Origin: Rhodoligotrophos sp. CJ14
Lineage (GTDB): Bacteria; Pseudomonadota; Alphaproteobacteria; Rhizobiales; Im1
Assembly: GCF_038811545.1 (NCBI RefSeq)
Contig: NZ_CP133319.1
Location: 3,980,001-4,044,000, forward strand
Length of the DNA stretch: 64,000 nucleotides
Direction of reading: 5' to 3'
The notes under the pieces are model-generated. The model did not search any database, had not been told where the DNA came from, and saw only the letters and a list, made by a program, of their open reading frames with translations. A program made the translations under genes and the position numbers. This document shows positions 63,911 through 64,000 of the stretch, piece after piece. The stretch's first letter is position 1. Every line of letters begins with the position of its first letter.

Positions 63911-64000
63911 TCAGACGAAGCGGAAGTCGTCGTGAGAGAGCTGACTGAGGCGAATATTCGCGATCGTCAGCGTGCTGCCCTCGTCATAGGTGATCACCAC
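63911..64000 (-). CDS. RTX-like calcium-binding protein, C-terminal fragment
   Basis: Only the last 29 residues lie in the window (VVITYDEGSTLTIANIRLSQ, then LSHDDFRFV). The pattern 'D..TLTL.N......L...DF.F' ending in a short hydrophobic tail is typical of the C-terminal secretion region of RTX and hemolysin-type proteins exported by type I systems. The gene runs off the right edge, so size and type are unknown. Confidence 0.6.
   Translation of the reverse strand: MVITYDEGSTLTIANIRLSQLSHDDFRFV

Overview
This window is chromosomal DNA of an alphaproteobacterium, most likely of the order Hyphomicrobiales (Rhizobiales). Supporting signs are the high GC content with GC-ending codons, separate petA, petB and petC genes followed by methylthioadenosine-salvage genes, the folE/hisI/iron-sulfur-scaffold/yidD/thrS neighbourhood, Omp25-type beta-barrel proteins, a BTLCP cysteine proteinase, a bifunctional PutA, and an alphaproteobacterial-type LexA box (GAAC-N7-GAAC). 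I cannot name a genus from the sequence.

Layout. 1-9.1 kb: the edge of cysE, a crotonase-fold protein, an exported PRC-barrel protein, alpha/beta hydrolase, NDUFS6-like zinc protein, GNAT enzyme, BTLCP proteinase, PAS protein, rhomboid protease, CBS protein, patatin, hisI and folE. 9.2-13.2 kb: iron-sulfur scaffold, yidD, a porin-like protein and thrS. 13.2-18.9 kb: a second beta-barrel protein with a decayed tandem copy, a large MscS-type channel, nitroreductase, HAD phosphatase and flavin reductase. 19-29.2 kb: panC, putA, a lipoprotein-moaD-pgsA-uvrC block, then rplY-pth-ychF. 29.2-37.2 kb: two MaoC-like genes, mtnA-apt, two small unknown genes, mtnP and petABC. 37.4-42.5 kb: trmL, an ABC exporter, hemF and an MFS transporter.

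42.5-45.1 kb is accessory in character: three consecutive genes for Gly/Ala/His/Pro-rich low-complexity proteins, each with its own AT-rich leader. 45.5-51.3 kb: DMT exporter, carbonic anhydrase, amidotransferase, RNase T2, UPF0114 protein, small proteins and an SDR. 51.4-57.8 kb: a class-A-beta-lactamase-fold serine hydrolase and a complete peptide-type ABC importer (binding protein, two permeases, two ATPases).

57.9-64 kb is the second accessory stretch. It has a near-consensus promoter overlapped by a LexA box upstream of a uracil-DNA-glycosylase-like gene, a membrane-anchored GH19-like muralytic enzyme, tRNA-Gln(CTG), a run of overlapping small phage-like genes with a duplicated start sequence, a four-helix membrane protein and, at the right edge, the C-terminus of an RTX-like protein with its terminator. 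No integrase was seen. The best candidates for undescribed biology are the low-complexity gene cluster and the LexA-box/tRNA region; both are inferences from sequence features only.
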